Source: JAAETI01 sp964195945 (GTDB lineage Bacteria > Actinomycetota > Acidimicrobiia > Spongiisociales > UBA5794). From it: DNA of 64,000 bases. Under the pieces are notes generated by a model. The model was not told where the DNA came from and searched no databases. It was given only the letters and a program-made list of their open reading frames with translations. The stretch lies in contig CAXMRC010000135.1 of assembly GCA_964195945.1 (NCBI GenBank), positions 1 to 64,000 of the forward strand, given 5' to 3'. How positions within the stretch are numbered: the stretch's first letter is position 1; each line of letters starts with the position of its first letter. Both the position numbers and the translations under genes were made by a program. Positions 6,719 through 15,878 of this stretch are shown one piece after another.

Positions 6719-8038
6719 TTGAAGAACGACAAACGCACCATCTTCGGATGGGCGATGTATGACTGGGCTAACTCGGCCTACATCACAGTTTTTGGTGCGG
6801 TGATCGGAGCGTTCTTCGCTGGCTCGATCATGCTGGATGACAAGTACTGGGGATTGTCGGGCGAGTCTCTTTTCTCGATCCTCATCGGTATTGGCAGCAT
6901 CCTGCTCATGCTGGCGATGCCGGTTCTTGGGGCGATGGCGGACTACGCGTCAGCCAAGAAACGATATCTACGCGCCTTTGCCATCCTCGGCTCGGTGTTT
7001 GTCCTCATTCTTCCGTTTGTTCCAGACGGGCAAGTGCCTCTGTTCCTCCTGATCGTCCTGATCGGCCAATTCGGGTTTGTCGCCGCCAATGTGTTTTACG
7101 ACGGTTTCCTCCTAGAGATCGCTACAGACGACACCATCGACAAGGTTTCATCAAAGGGGTTTGCTCTTGGCTACCTCGGCGGTGGCCTCTACCTGCTTTT
7201 GGCTCTGATACTGATCAGTTCCTCCAGCGATGAACCCGGGGCGCGTCTAACTGAAAGCCTGGCTGCCCGCATCTCGATCTTTGGTTCGGGGATCTGGTGG
7301 ATCGTGTTCTCCGTCTTCAGTCTGGCGCGACTCCCCGATGACGAGTTATCTCGTTCAGACCGGCCCGGATTGAAGGAGTATGTGTCTATCGGGTTCGAAC
7401 GGACCCTGAGCACCACCAAAAAACTGGCATCGTTTCCGCATCTACTGCTTTTCGTCGTAGCGTTCATCATCTACAACTCGGGAACCGGAACAGTTATTGC
7501 CGTGTCGGGTGTGTACGCCGAGGACACTCTCGGTCTCGAGTTGGAAACCATTGCGCTGGCATTTCTGATCGTGCAATTCATCGCATTTTTTGGGGCGCTG
7601 ATGTTTGGAATCATCTCTGCGCACATCGGACCGAAACGCGCAGTCATGATCACACTGGTCGTTTGGGTCGGTATCGCAGTGTTGGCGTTCTATCTGCCGG
7701 AAGGCTCCGACTCCGGATTCTTGCTGCTTGCGGCCATCGTCGGGTTTGTCCTCGGTGGCGTGCAGGCGTTGTCGCGGTCGCTATATGGGACCATGATCCC
7801 CGAGGAGGCCTCCGCTGAATTCTTTGGCTTCTTCTCCGTGTTTTCGAAGTTGTCGGGTATCGGACCTCTGGTCTTTGGGACGGTCAGCGCGATCACCGGC
7901 TCAGGTCGAACCGCCATCCTCTCGGTAACAGTGTTCTTCGTTGTCGGCCTCGCTCTCTTATCCAGAGTTGACATTGAGGAAGCGCGAGCCTCCAGAGATC
8001 GTTGGTCGTTCGAAGGTACAAACGTCGAGACGGACTGA
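6719..8038 (+). CDS. MFS transporter, UMF1/Atg22-like family
   Basis: The product has about 12 hydrophobic segments and the UMF1 N-terminal signature FGWAMYDWANSAY. Further family-like stretches are NVFYDGFLLEIA and GGVQALSRSLYGTMIPEEASAEFFGFFSV. I chose TTG at 6719 because GAGGGAG lies five bases upstream; a longer frame from 6677 adds 14 unlike residues. Family members are thought to export amino acids or other small solutes, but bacterial substrates are mostly unproven. It stands alone, between the hydrolase and a PQQ-type dehydrogenase. Confidence 0.85.
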   Translation: MKNDKRTIFGWAMYDWANSAYITVFGAVIGAFFAGSIMLDDKYWGLSGESLFSILIGIGSILLMLAMPVLGAMADYASAKKRYLRAFAILGSVFVLILPFVPDGQVPLFLLIVLIGQFGFVAANVFYDGFLLEIATDDTIDKVSSKGFALGYLGGGLYLLLALILISSSSDEPGARLTESLAARISIFGSGIWWIVFSVFSLARLPDDELSRSDRPGLKEYVSIGFERTLSTTKKLASFPHLLLFVVAFIIYNSGTGTVIAVSGVYAEDTLGLELETIALAFLIVQFIAFFGALMFGIISAHIGPKRAVMITLVVWVGIAVLAFYLPEGSDSGFLLLAAIVGFVLGGVQALSRSLYGTMIPEEASAEFFGFFSVFSKLSGIGPLVFGTVSAITGSGRTAILSVTVFFVVGLALLSRVDIEEARASRDRWSFEGTNVETD

Positions 8039-8079
8039 GACAAGATCTCCGTAGCGCCTGGTGGGGGTAGCGTGGAGGT

Positions 8080-9303
8080 ATGAGATATTTCTTTGTTGGA
8101 TTGCTCGTCGCCCTGGTTGTCTCGGGTTGCGGGGACTCGGACTCGGCCGCAACCGCACGGCCGACTGTCGCCCCAACAACGACGACGACAGTTGTCGCAA
8201 CAACCACTACCGATGTGGAACCGGGGGTGGTGACGACAACCCTGGCCCCATCGACTACCTCCACCATGGAACCGATTGGCTCCATTGACGATCTTGAGTT
8301 GGAGTTCTTTGAGGCCGTTGGCGGATTCACACAACCGGTTCTGATGCTCACTGCGCCACAAGATGAGCGCTGGTTCGTTGTCGACCAACCCGGGGTGGTG
8401 TGGGTGTCAACCGGATCAGATCCGACCGCATTCCTCGACATCGCAACCGAGGTCAGGTTTAGTGGAGAGCAAGGTCTGCTGGGGATGGCGTTTCACCCGG
8501 ATTTTGCGACTAACGATTTGTTCTATGTGTATTACATCGATAACGGCGGAACCACCGTGGTCGAATCGATGAAGGCAGAGGGGGATGTCGCTGATCTCGG
8601 GAGCCGGACCGAGATCCTACGAGTAGATCAGCCGGCAGGGAATCACAACGGAGGAATGATTGCCTTTGGTCCTGATGGCAACCTCTGGATCGGCCTGGGT
8701 GACGGGGGAGGTGCCAATGACCAATACGGTAGCGGGCAGCGCCAGGACACCCTGTTGGCGTCGATGCTGCGGATCACGGTCGGACCCGGCATCGACGGAT
8801 ACACGATCCCAGCAGGGAACATCGAAGATGAAGTGTGGGCGATCGGACTGCGGAACCCGTGGCGGTTTACTTTCGACGGCGATGACGTCTGGATTGCGGA
8901 CGTCGGGCAGAACCTGATCGAGGAAGTGGATGTCGTTGACTGGACGGCGGGCAATCCCAACTTCGGCTGGTCGGTCATGGAAGGCACCAGTTGTTTCGAG
9001 TCAGACGATTGCGATCGAACCGGTCTGGTGCTCCCGATATATGAGTATTCACATAGCGAAGGGTGCTCGATCACCGGTGGTGTCGTCTACCGCGGGGCGG
9101 CGATGCCAGAGCTCTCAGGGCATTTCCTTTTCGCCGACTACTGCACCGGATGGCTGAGGAGCGTCGATCGCGACGGCCAGATGAAGGAGTGGTTTCCTGC
9201 AGGAACATTCGCCGGGGTAGTTGGTTTTGGCGTTGATACCGTCGGCGAGCCCTACCTATTGACGACGAGTGGGTCGATATATGGCCTTAAACGTGCTGGA
9301 TAA
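8080..9303 (+). CDS. PQQ-dependent aldose/sorbosone dehydrogenase-like lipoprotein
   Basis: A signal peptide with lipobox VVSGC is followed by a Thr-rich linker and a six-bladed beta-propeller of the glucose/sorbosone dehydrogenase family: GEQGLLGMAFHPDF, NHNGGMIAFGPDGNLWIGLG (His near 189, the likely general base), GLRNPWRFTFDGDDVWIADV, NFGWSVMEG, GGVVYRG and GHFLFADYC. The family oxidises sugars at C1 with PQQ outside the cell, passing electrons to membrane carriers; some members have lost activity. No PQQ synthesis genes occur in this window. The start is 6 nt after TAGCGT, with GGAGG directly before the ATG. Confidence 0.88.
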   Translation: MRYFFVGLLVALVVSGCGDSDSAATARPTVAPTTTTTVVATTTTDVEPGVVTTTLAPSTTSTMEPIGSIDDLELEFFEAVGGFTQPVLMLTAPQDERWFVVDQPGVVWVSTGSDPTAFLDIATEVRFSGEQGLLGMAFHPDFATNDLFYVYYIDNGGTTVVESMKAEGDVADLGSRTEILRVDQPAGNHNGGMIAFGPDGNLWIGLGDGGGANDQYGSGQRQDTLLASMLRITVGPGIDGYTIPAGNIEDEVWAIGLRNPWRFTFDGDDVWIADVGQNLIEEVDVVDWTAGNPNFGWSVMEGTSCFESDDCDRTGLVLPIYEYSHSEGCSITGGVVYRGAAMPELSGHFLFADYCTGWLRSVDRDGQMKEWFPAGTFAGVVGFGVDTVGEPYLLTTSGSIYGLKRAG

Positions 9304-9372
9304 CGTCCCTCACGATCGGGACACTTCGGCCTAATCTTGGGCTAATGATCAGCCGAAACTGAGAGGAGACCT

Positions 9373-10038
9373 GTGAACAGCACCGGACCGATGGAGGCTG
9401 CCGTGAAAGTGTCGGATGTCATGACGAGGGATGTGCTGTCAGTAGGTCCCGAAGATAGGCTCCGTCGTGCTGCCAGCATCATGCGGGAGAGTCGGATAGG
9501 TGGTCTGCCGGTCGTCGATGACGGCAAGGTAGTCGGGATGATTACCGAGTCGGACTTCCTCAATATGGCCGTGGATACACCCGACGGCGAGCGTCACGGT
9601 TTTCTAGACGCCCTCTTTGGCGGACACAAGGCTGCCCACCCGAGCACGCTCGTCGGGGAAGCGATGACAAAAGACCCGATCACGGTTGAGGCCTCGATGT
9701 TGATCCGTGAGGCCGCACGGAGGATGAAACGTCATCGGATCAAACGAGTTCCGGTGGTCGACCAAGATGGGAAGCTCGCAGGAATTCTCAGCAGAGCCGA
9801 TGTTATGAAGGTTTTCGCAAGGGATGACGACGCCATCGGCGTTGATGTTGCGGAGATACTGCATCGATACCGATTCGACCATCAAGTAAAAGCGGTGACG
9901 CGCGACGGTCGAGTAACGATCTCTGGTGAGGTTGAGCACCGTTCCGGAGCGGAGCTGATCGAAGAGATTCTTTTCCGGACTCTCGGCGTGATCGAAGTCG
10001 ACAACCAGATCAAGTGGATCTACGACGATCGCGAGTAG
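9373..10038 (+). CDS. CBS-domain pair plus BON domain protein
   Basis: The 221-residue protein carries two CBS motifs: VSDVMTRDVLSVGPEDRL with GGLPVVDDGKVVGMITESD, then VGEAMTKDPITVEAS with KRVPVVDQDGKLAGILSRAD. A C-terminal BON domain follows (about 150-218, VKAVTRDGRVTISGEVEHRS). CBS pairs usually bind adenine nucleotides; BON domains bind membranes or other proteins. It starts at GTG (9373) behind GAGAGGAG. It is followed, convergently, by two NarL-type regulators and a GAF kinase. In mycobacteria a CBS protein (HRP1) is among the most strongly DosR-induced genes, so a hypoxia or redox role is plausible but inferred. Confidence 0.88.
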   Translation: MNSTGPMEAAVKVSDVMTRDVLSVGPEDRLRRAASIMRESRIGGLPVVDDGKVVGMITESDFLNMAVDTPDGERHGFLDALFGGHKAAHPSTLVGEAMTKDPITVEASMLIREAARRMKRHRIKRVPVVDQDGKLAGILSRADVMKVFARDDDAIGVDVAEILHRYRFDHQVKAVTRDGRVTISGEVEHRSGAELIEEILFRTLGVIEVDNQIKWIYDDRE

Positions 10039-10050
10039 CCGACTGTTGCG

Positions 10051-10698
10051 CTATTCGATGTCGTCGATGTTGGGGATGGCAGCACGGAACGCCGCAGCTT
10101 CCGCTCGCCGCGTCATGTCAAGTTTGTGGAGCAGTGCCGACACGTAGTTCTTCACTGTCTTTTCGGCGAGATTCAACTCGTCTGCGATCTGACGATTGGT
10201 CAACCCATCGGAGATGAGCGAGAGAACTCTTCTTTCTTGTGGCGAGAGTCGGCGCAGTCGCTCTGCTAGCGCTGCCTCCGGCCCGCCCGTGTCAAGTGCA
10301 TTTTGAGCACGGTCGTCGATGACAAGGCTTTCACCCCCGACAACTCGCCGGATGGTCTCTACCAAGGACTTGAGTTCCATTCGTTTGATTACGTATCCCG
10401 ATGCCCCTGCCTCTATTGCCGATCGGAGAAGTTCCAAGTCCGCATAGGTGGTGAACATCACAACCTTGATCTGTGGATGGCTAGCTTTGATTTGCCTCGT
10501 TACGTCAATCCCGGAGCACTCATCCAATCTGATATCCATGAGAATGACATCAGGTTCGAGCCTTTCTGTAGCAGAAATGGCGTCGTCGCAGGTTCCTGCC
10601 TCGCCAACGAGAGTCATATCTTCTTGACTGTCGATGAACGAAGCAACACCTGCACGCACCACAAAATGGTCGTCAACAATTAGTACCCGGATCGCCAT
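10051..10698 (-). CDS. NarL/LuxR-family response regulator
   Basis: The receiver domain (1-115) has VLIVDDHFVVR, phosphoacceptor Asp55 in VILMDIRLDE, a Thr in VVMFTTYAD and Lys in GYVIKRMELK. The LuxR-type helix-turn-helix (about 150-210) reads LSPQERRVLSLISDGLTNRQ and KTVKNYVSALLHKLDM. It would dimerise and bind DNA when phosphorylated. It lies downstream of a second regulator of the same type (10775-11443) and a divergently oriented GAF histidine kinase, the likely partner. No separate kinase gene belongs to it alone. Confidence 0.92.
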   Translation of the reverse strand: MAIRVLIVDDHFVVRAGVASFIDSQEDMTLVGEAGTCDDAISATERLEPDVILMDIRLDECSGIDVTRQIKASHPQIKVVMFTTYADLELLRSAIEAGASGYVIKRMELKSLVETIRRVVGGESLVIDDRAQNALDTGGPEAALAERLRRLSPQERRVLSLISDGLTNRQIADELNLAEKTVKNYVSALLHKLDMTRRAEAAAFRAAIPNIDDIE

Positions 10699-10774
10699 GT
10701 AGCCATGACCCTACTGCGCCGGGGTGGTGTTCTCGTCCCGACGCATTCGCGATCAGCTACCTGGCGACGGGTTT

Positions 10775-11443
10775 CTAGTCGTCGGCCCAATCTTCTGGCG
10801 GGTACTTGGCCTCGCGATCAGCGATGCGGCGAGCCATATAGGCGGCAGCTTCGTTTCGATTGCGTAACCCGAGTTTTGCCAGCAGTCGTGAGATGTAGTT
10901 CTTGACTGTCTTTTCAGCCAGGAAAACGCGATCAGCGATTTCCCGATTGGTCAGGCCGTCGGAAATCAGTTCGAGGATACGAACTTCTCGCTCCGAGAGT
11001 TGGGAGAAGACCGGATCCCCGACACTCTGCCCGCGAATCTGGTTGAACAGCTTGGCGGTGGCTGCAGGATCAATGACTGATGCTCCGTTGGAAACGCTGC
11101 GCACTGCATCAACGATGCGATCGCCGTCGATCCGTTTGACGAGGTAGCCAGATGCGCCGGCGAGAATCGCTTCGTGCACCGTCTCCTCATCGACGTGGGA
11201 AGACAGCATCAATACCTTGATGTCTGGGAACCGCTCCACAATTGTCCGGCATGCGGCGACGCCGCTCATGTCGGGGAGACGCACGTCCATTACAACGACA
11301 TCTGGCGAGTCATATCCTGCCCGACGAATGGCAGAAGCGCCGCTGGCGGCCTCGCCGGCGACCTCAATGTCGTCCTGTGAGTTCAGCAGGGCGCGCAGAC
11401 CCTCTCGCACCACTGGATGATCATCTACTACCAAAACTCGCAC
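10775..11443 (-). CDS. NarL/LuxR-family response regulator, DosR-like
   Basis: The receiver domain begins VRVLVVDDHPVVREGL, with Asp53 in VVVMDVRLPD and Lys in GYLVKRIDGD. The output domain (about 148-210) has LSEREVRILELISDGLTNRE and KTVKNYISRLLAKLGL. I chose GTG at 11443 because AGAGGA lies seven bases upstream and the receiver fold starts there; the longer frame has an unrelated 99-residue prefix. The gene is divergent from the GAF kinase across 115 bases, the layout of a cognate pair. It is a close paralogue of the adjacent regulator, so the two may share the kinase or form heterodimers. Confidence 0.92.
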   Translation of the reverse strand: MRVLVVDDHPVVREGLRALLNSQDDIEVAGEAASGASAIRRAGYDSPDVVVMDVRLPDMSGVAACRTIVERFPDIKVLMLSSHVDEETVHEAILAGASGYLVKRIDGDRIVDAVRSVSNGASVIDPAATAKLFNQIRGQSVGDPVFSQLSEREVRILELISDGLTNREIADRVFLAEKTVKNYISRLLAKLGLRNRNEAAAYMARRIADREAKYPPEDWADD

Positions 11444-11558
11444 TGTTGTTCCTCTCGCACTGCATACGCTAACCAGTGCTGGAAATCCGAGAAACCGGCC
11501 ATCCTCCCCGAAGAGGGGGACGTTCGGCCCCAAACGCCAGGCAGAGTATCGTTGCCAA

Positions 11559-12668
11559 ATGGAATCTATCGTCCAGCGCGAACGTTTTGCGGAATTACTA
11601 GATGCCGCGGCCCAGGTCTCCGAGCAAGGGGAGCTACACGGCGTTCTGGAGTCTCTCATCGACATCGCAATGGGGCTTACCGGAGCCCGGTACGGTGCTC
11701 TGGGGGTTATCGGCTCCCACGGATTTCTGAACGATTTCATTCACCGCGGCATTGATCCGGAGGCCGCCGAAGCGATCGGACATCTCCCGTTGGGCCTTGG
11801 TGTGCTCGGTTCGATCACCCGTGGCGATACAGTGCGCACCGACGATATCGCTGCGCATCCCGACTTCTTTGGCCTTCCTGATAGTCATCCACCGATGAAA
11901 TCTTTTCTTGGCGTTCCACTGCGAACTCGAAACGAAGTGTTCGGCAATATCTATCTGACGGACAAGCCAGGCGGCTTTACCGAAGAGGACCAGACAACGA
12001 TCGAGACGCTTTCACTGATTGCTGGCTCTGCCGTCGCCAACGTTCGCCTACACAGACGCCTGCGAGAAGCGGCGGTCGCTGAGGACCGGGCCCGGATCGC
12101 CCGCGATGTCCACGATGACATCATCCAAGATCTCTTCGCCGTCGGTCTGTCGCTGCAGAGTCTCGCCGATTCGTTGCAGGATGAGAGCAACGGTGTGATT
12201 GTGCGAACCCAGGTTGGCCGTGTCGATGATTGCATAACGTCCCTCCGTCAGTTCATCTTCAATCTAAGACAGCCGGCTACGCACACCAGGGACCTCGAGA
12301 TCGAGGTAACGGAGTTGGTCGAGGAGTTGGCTGAGCCGTATTCAGCGGAAGTCGAGGTCGCGGTCGACTCGATGGCCGACGGGTTCAGCAATGACGTGGC
12401 CGATGCGGTGTTGCACATCATCAAAGAGGCAACGAGCAACGCGCTGCGGCACTCAGAGAGCTCGCTGGTCCGAGTGCTGGTGACGGGTGGCTTTAACAAT
12501 CTGTCGGTGTCTGTGATCGACCGTGGCTCGGGTTTTGACGCAAACCGTCAGCACGGCGGGATGGGGTTGGCCAATCTGCAGCAGCGTGCGATCGATGTCG
12601 GGGGAGAGCTCGCCGTCAAGAGCAGCGGCAATGGGACCACGGTCACTCTGGTACTCCCCATCGGGTAG
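11559..12668 (+). CDS. GAF-domain sensor histidine kinase, DosS/DevS-like
   Basis: The 369-residue soluble kinase has one GAF domain (about 20-160), a HisKA_3 dimerisation helix with His185 (ARIARDVHDDIIQDLFAVGL) and a HATPase domain (about 270-368, ATSNALRHSE, DRGSGFD, GGMGLANLQQRA). The GAF stretch around SHPPMKSFLGVPLR (His110) closely matches the segment of mycobacterial DosS/DevS that, as I recall, holds the haem-ligating histidine, so redox, O2, NO or CO sensing is possible. DosS has two GAF domains; only one is present here. The ATG is 6 nt after TATCGT, indicating a leaderless mRNA. Confidence 0.9.
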   Translation: MESIVQRERFAELLDAAAQVSEQGELHGVLESLIDIAMGLTGARYGALGVIGSHGFLNDFIHRGIDPEAAEAIGHLPLGLGVLGSITRGDTVRTDDIAAHPDFFGLPDSHPPMKSFLGVPLRTRNEVFGNIYLTDKPGGFTEEDQTTIETLSLIAGSAVANVRLHRRLREAAVAEDRARIARDVHDDIIQDLFAVGLSLQSLADSLQDESNGVIVRTQVGRVDDCITSLRQFIFNLRQPATHTRDLEIEVTELVEELAEPYSAEVEVAVDSMADGFSNDVADAVLHIIKEATSNALRHSESSLVRVLVTGGFNNLSVSVIDRGSGFDANRQHGGMGLANLQQRAIDVGGELAVKSSGNGTTVTLVLPIG

Positions 12669-12837
12669 CGGGCCTTGCTTGAACTGATATTGCAGTCCCT
12701 TACCGCGAGGGCTATTTGAAGCTGGTGCTGCCATTCGAAGGCACAGCCGAACAGATTGCCGCCGACATCGAGTATTTCCTTGGATAGGAGCGAGTCTTGT
12801 TGAACAATGTGCAGCCAATATCGCACCGGGAGCGAAC

Positions 12838-13434
12838 GTGAATCGCTTGGTCGCCGCCGGGCTCGCGGCTGTCTTCGGTGTGGTCGTTGCTCTGGTAGTT
12901 CTGCCGCTGCTATTGGAGGGTGAGCATGAGTACGTTGGGACGCTGCTCAGCAACCCGGAGCCTGCCCCGGAATTCTCGCTGATCGCCGACACCGGGGAAC
13001 GTTCCGGTCTTGACGACTATGAGGGCCAGGTTGTGTTGATCTACTTTGGATACACCTTCTGTCCCGACGTCTGCCCTGCGTCGCTGGCTGAGTTGGCCGA
13101 TGCGATCAGTCTGCTTGGTGACGACAGCGGTGAGGTTCAGGTGGCGATGATCTCAGTCGATCCGGCTCGGGACACACCAGAGGTTCTTGGCGACTACTTA
13201 GATCATTTCGATGAGTCTTTCGTTGGGTTCACCGGATCGGATGCAGAGATTGCTGCTGTGGCGGAGGGCTACAACGTGTTCTTCGAGGCAAACGAGGGAA
13301 CCGCGGCGACCGGCTACCTGGTCGATCATTGGGCGGGGGTGATGGTGATAAATCGTGATGGCCGTCTCGTTGAGTTGTTCAGCTACGGGACAACCAGCGA
13401 GGATATGGCTGCAGACTTGAGGGAGTGGCTATGA
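12838..13434 (+). CDS. SCO1/SenC-family copper chaperone or thiol reductase
   Basis: A single N-terminal membrane anchor (6-27) precedes a thioredoxin-like domain with the SCO metal site: Cys75 and Cys79 in FCPDVCP, and His164 in LVDHWAG. The family delivers copper to the CuA centre of cytochrome c oxidase or keeps its thiols reduced, outside the membrane. No oxidase genes are in the window. The GTG start has GGGAGCG upstream. Its stop overlaps the next gene's start (ATGA), coupling it to a nucleoside hydrolase, an unusual partner with no obvious functional link. Confidence 0.9.
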   Translation: MNRLVAAGLAAVFGVVVALVVLPLLLEGEHEYVGTLLSNPEPAPEFSLIADTGERSGLDDYEGQVVLIYFGYTFCPDVCPASLAELADAISLLGDDSGEVQVAMISVDPARDTPEVLGDYLDHFDESFVGFTGSDAEIAAVAEGYNVFFEANEGTAATGYLVDHWAGVMVINRDGRLVELFSYGTTSEDMAADLREWL

Positions 13435-14375
13435 GTGACAGAATTCCCATCATCATTGATACCGACCCCGGGCATGACGACGCCTTCGCCATCTTGGCGG
13501 CGATCGCCTCGTCTGCGGAACTGGATCTGCTCGGCATTACTACGGTCGCGGGCAACGTTCCTCTAGATAAGACCACTTACAACGCGCTGCGGTTGCGTGA
13601 GGTGGTATCGGCACACCATGTCCCGATCTACCGCGGCTGCGCTCGTCCCATGGTCAACGAGTTGGTGACCGCCGAGTACGTCCATGGCGAGACCGGTCTT
13701 GATGGTCCCCATCTCCCGGAGCCAACCAAAGGTATCGAAGCCGCTCATGCGGTCGACTACTTGGTCGACACGCTGTTGAGTGCCGGCGACAGGTCGATCA
13801 CCGTGTGTCTCATTGGACCGATGACAAACATGGGCATGGCGCTCGTAAAAGAGCCTGCCATTGCTGACAAGATTGCCGAGTTTGTCATCATGGGTGGCAG
13901 CTTCCACGCGGGTGGCAACGTGACACCAACGGCAGAATTCAATGTGTTTGTCGACCCTCACGCGGCTCATCTGGTATTCACCAGCGGGGTTCCGCTGACC
14001 ATCATGCCGCTTGACGTAACCCATCAGGCGCAGGCGACGCCTCCCCGGGTAGCTGCTTTCCGATCGCTGGGCGCACCGCTCGGAGACGTAGTCGGTGCCA
14101 TGCTCGACTTCGTCGCGAAGTTTGACGTGTCTCGGTATGGATTCGAAGGGTATCCGATGCATGACCCGACCGTCATTGCCTATCTGGTCGAGCCCGACAT
14201 CTTCGAGGCTCGGCCGGCCTATGTCTCGGTCAGCCTTGAAGCCGGATCCACCCATGGCATGACCGTTGCCGACTGGTGGGGCCAAACCGGTAACGAGCCA
14301 AACGCTCAGGTGATGATGTCGCTGGATGCGGAGCGTTTCTACGGGTTCCTCACCGATCGTTTGGGTCGCTTCTGA
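13431..14375 (+). CDS. Inosine-uridine preferring nucleoside hydrolase
   Basis: The 314-residue protein begins with the calcium-binding signature IIIDTDPGHDDAF (Asp10, Asp12, Asp16, Asp17). It also has GGSFHAGGNVTPTAEFNVFVD with the substrate-binding Asn/Glu region, and a final MHDPTVIAYL (His-Asp). The family cleaves the N-glycosidic bond of ribonucleosides to base plus ribose for purine and pyrimidine salvage in the cytoplasm. The ATG at 13431 overlaps the SCO stop. Its 3' end overlaps the convergent drug transporter by about 37 bases. Which nucleoside it prefers cannot be told. Confidence 0.92.
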   Translation: MSDRIPIIIDTDPGHDDAFAILAAIASSAELDLLGITTVAGNVPLDKTTYNALRLREVVSAHHVPIYRGCARPMVNELVTAEYVHGETGLDGPHLPEPTKGIEAAHAVDYLVDTLLSAGDRSITVCLIGPMTNMGMALVKEPAIADKIAEFVIMGGSFHAGGNVTPTAEFNVFVDPHAAHLVFTSGVPLTIMPLDVTHQAQATPPRVAAFRSLGAPLGDVVGAMLDFVAKFDVSRYGFEGYPMHDPTVIAYLVEPDIFEARPAYVSVSLEAGSTHGMTVADWWGQTGNEPNAQVMMSLDAERFYGFLTDRLGRF

Positions 14376-15808
14376 TGCGGAGTGCTGCGGCGTTCCTCAG
14401 CTAGGCCCCACAGTGACAGTCCCAGTGCGACGGCGACCAGGGCGGTGTTCACGATCCCGACATCGCGGAGGGCAGCAGCCTGGCTGGCAGCTGGTGCTGC
14501 CGGAGCGTCGATGGTCGCCCCGTAGTGATAGGACACTCGCAAGGCCCAGATGGCTCCCAACACGGCGATTCCTGTTAGCTGACCGGTGATACGGGTGATA
14601 GTCAGCATCGCAGAAGTCACCCCGAGTCGGTCCGACCTGGCGGACCCCATCACCGCGCTGTTGTTTGGAGACTGGAAGATGCCCATCCCGAGACCCACCG
14701 GCGCCATCACGGCCATGATCATCCAGGTCGGGGAATCCTGTTGCAGTAGCTGCATCGTCAGATATCCACCAACCAGGATCAGCAGTCCGACTACGAGTAC
14801 CCGCCGTGGTCCGATGCGATCGGACATCGACCCGCTGACCGGCGCCGCTAAGCCGAGGAGAAGTGGGGCGGGGGCGACGAGCAAACCGACTTCCCTGGGG
14901 GTAGCGCCGAGGACGTTCTCCAAATAGAACGGCGCAAGTATGAATAGCCCTGATATGGCGAAGAATGTCATCCAACTGGTCAGGAGATTGATGGTGAGCA
15001 GACGGTTCCGGAACAAGTCGAGATCGAGCATCGGCTGCTCCACGCGCCTCTCGATGAGAACAAAGATGGCCACGACGACGATGCCTACGCCAAGAAGCGA
15101 GACGACAACCGCCGAACCGAATCCGTGGCTCTGGGCGAGCGACAGACCAAGCATGAACGTCAAGAGCGCAACAAAGAAGACTGCAGCGCCCTTGAAGTCG
15201 AAGCGTTGCCCGCCGGGAGGAGGCACGTCTGGGACGAAGCGGTGCGCGGCCACGGTTCCGAAGATACCGATGGGGAGATTCACGATGAATATCCACCGCC
15301 ATGACCACTGGTCGACGATGAGGCCGCCCAGTGATGGCCCCATGACGATGCCGATCGATACCAACGTCCCCGATATGCCGAGGGCCCGGCCTCGCTCGCC
15401 AGGGGGAAATGCCTGAGTGATGATGGCCATGCCGAGAGCGAAAATCATCGAAGCGCCGATCGCCTGCACAACGCGGAAACCGACCAGCCATTCGATGCCG
15501 GGAGCTGTGCCGCACAGGACGGACCCCAACGTGAACACGGCGAACCCTGCGGTGTAGATCCGCTTCTTGCCGACCATGTCGCCGAGACGACCGACGCTCA
15601 GCGTCAGTGTTGCGAGGGTGAGCAGGTAGGCGATCACAACCCATTGCACCGCTGCAAACGTGGTGTCGAGTTCCTTGGCCATGGTGGGTAGGGCAACATT
15701 GACGATGCTCGAGTCGAGCGTGCCGAGGAAGATGCCAAGCCCGGTTGCGACCATCACATACCATTTGCGGCTGTAATCGACGTTGGGTGGGGATGGTGCG
15801 GTCGGCAT
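14339..15808 (-). CDS. DHA2-family (14-TM) MFS drug efflux transporter
   Basis: The product has about 14 hydrophobic segments and the EmrB/QacA signatures LGTLDSSIVNVALPTMAKEL, motif A GRLGDMVGKKR and motif C-like GERGRALGISGTLVSIGIVM. It should exchange protons for hydrophobic drugs or lipids across the membrane. Two ATG codons are possible (15847 and 15808); neither has a clear ribosome site, and I prefer the second, nearer one. It is divergent from the NurA gene, 70 bases away. The C-terminus is basic and overlaps the nucleoside hydrolase gene end to end. Confidence 0.9.
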   Translation of the reverse strand: MPTAPSPPNVDYSRKWYVMVATGLGIFLGTLDSSIVNVALPTMAKELDTTFAAVQWVVIAYLLTLATLTLSVGRLGDMVGKKRIYTAGFAVFTLGSVLCGTAPGIEWLVGFRVVQAIGASMIFALGMAIITQAFPPGERGRALGISGTLVSIGIVMGPSLGGLIVDQWSWRWIFIVNLPIGIFGTVAAHRFVPDVPPPGGQRFDFKGAAVFFVALLTFMLGLSLAQSHGFGSAVVVSLLGVGIVVVAIFVLIERRVEQPMLDLDLFRNRLLTINLLTSWMTFFAISGLFILAPFYLENVLGATPREVGLLVAPAPLLLGLAAPVSGSMSDRIGPRRVLVVGLLILVGGYLTMQLLQQDSPTWMIMAVMAPVGLGMGIFQSPNNSAVMGSARSDRLGVTSAMLTITRITGQLTGIAVLGAIWALRVSYHYGATIDAPAAPAASQAAALRDVGIVNTALVAVALGLSLWGLAEERRSTPHQKRPKRSVRNP

Positions 15809-15878
15809 ACGATGGCATTGTGGTCGATATGTCGCCGCCGGTATCAATTCGTCAGACTGCGGAAGTACTATCGCCGCG

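Noticed and set aside
12669..12795. Short protein-like stretch ending YLKLVLPFEGTAEQIAADIE before the SCO gene
   Set aside because: It has no start codon with a ribosome site; a stop lies just upstream in frame. It may be a gene scrap, but about 35 codons are too few to call.
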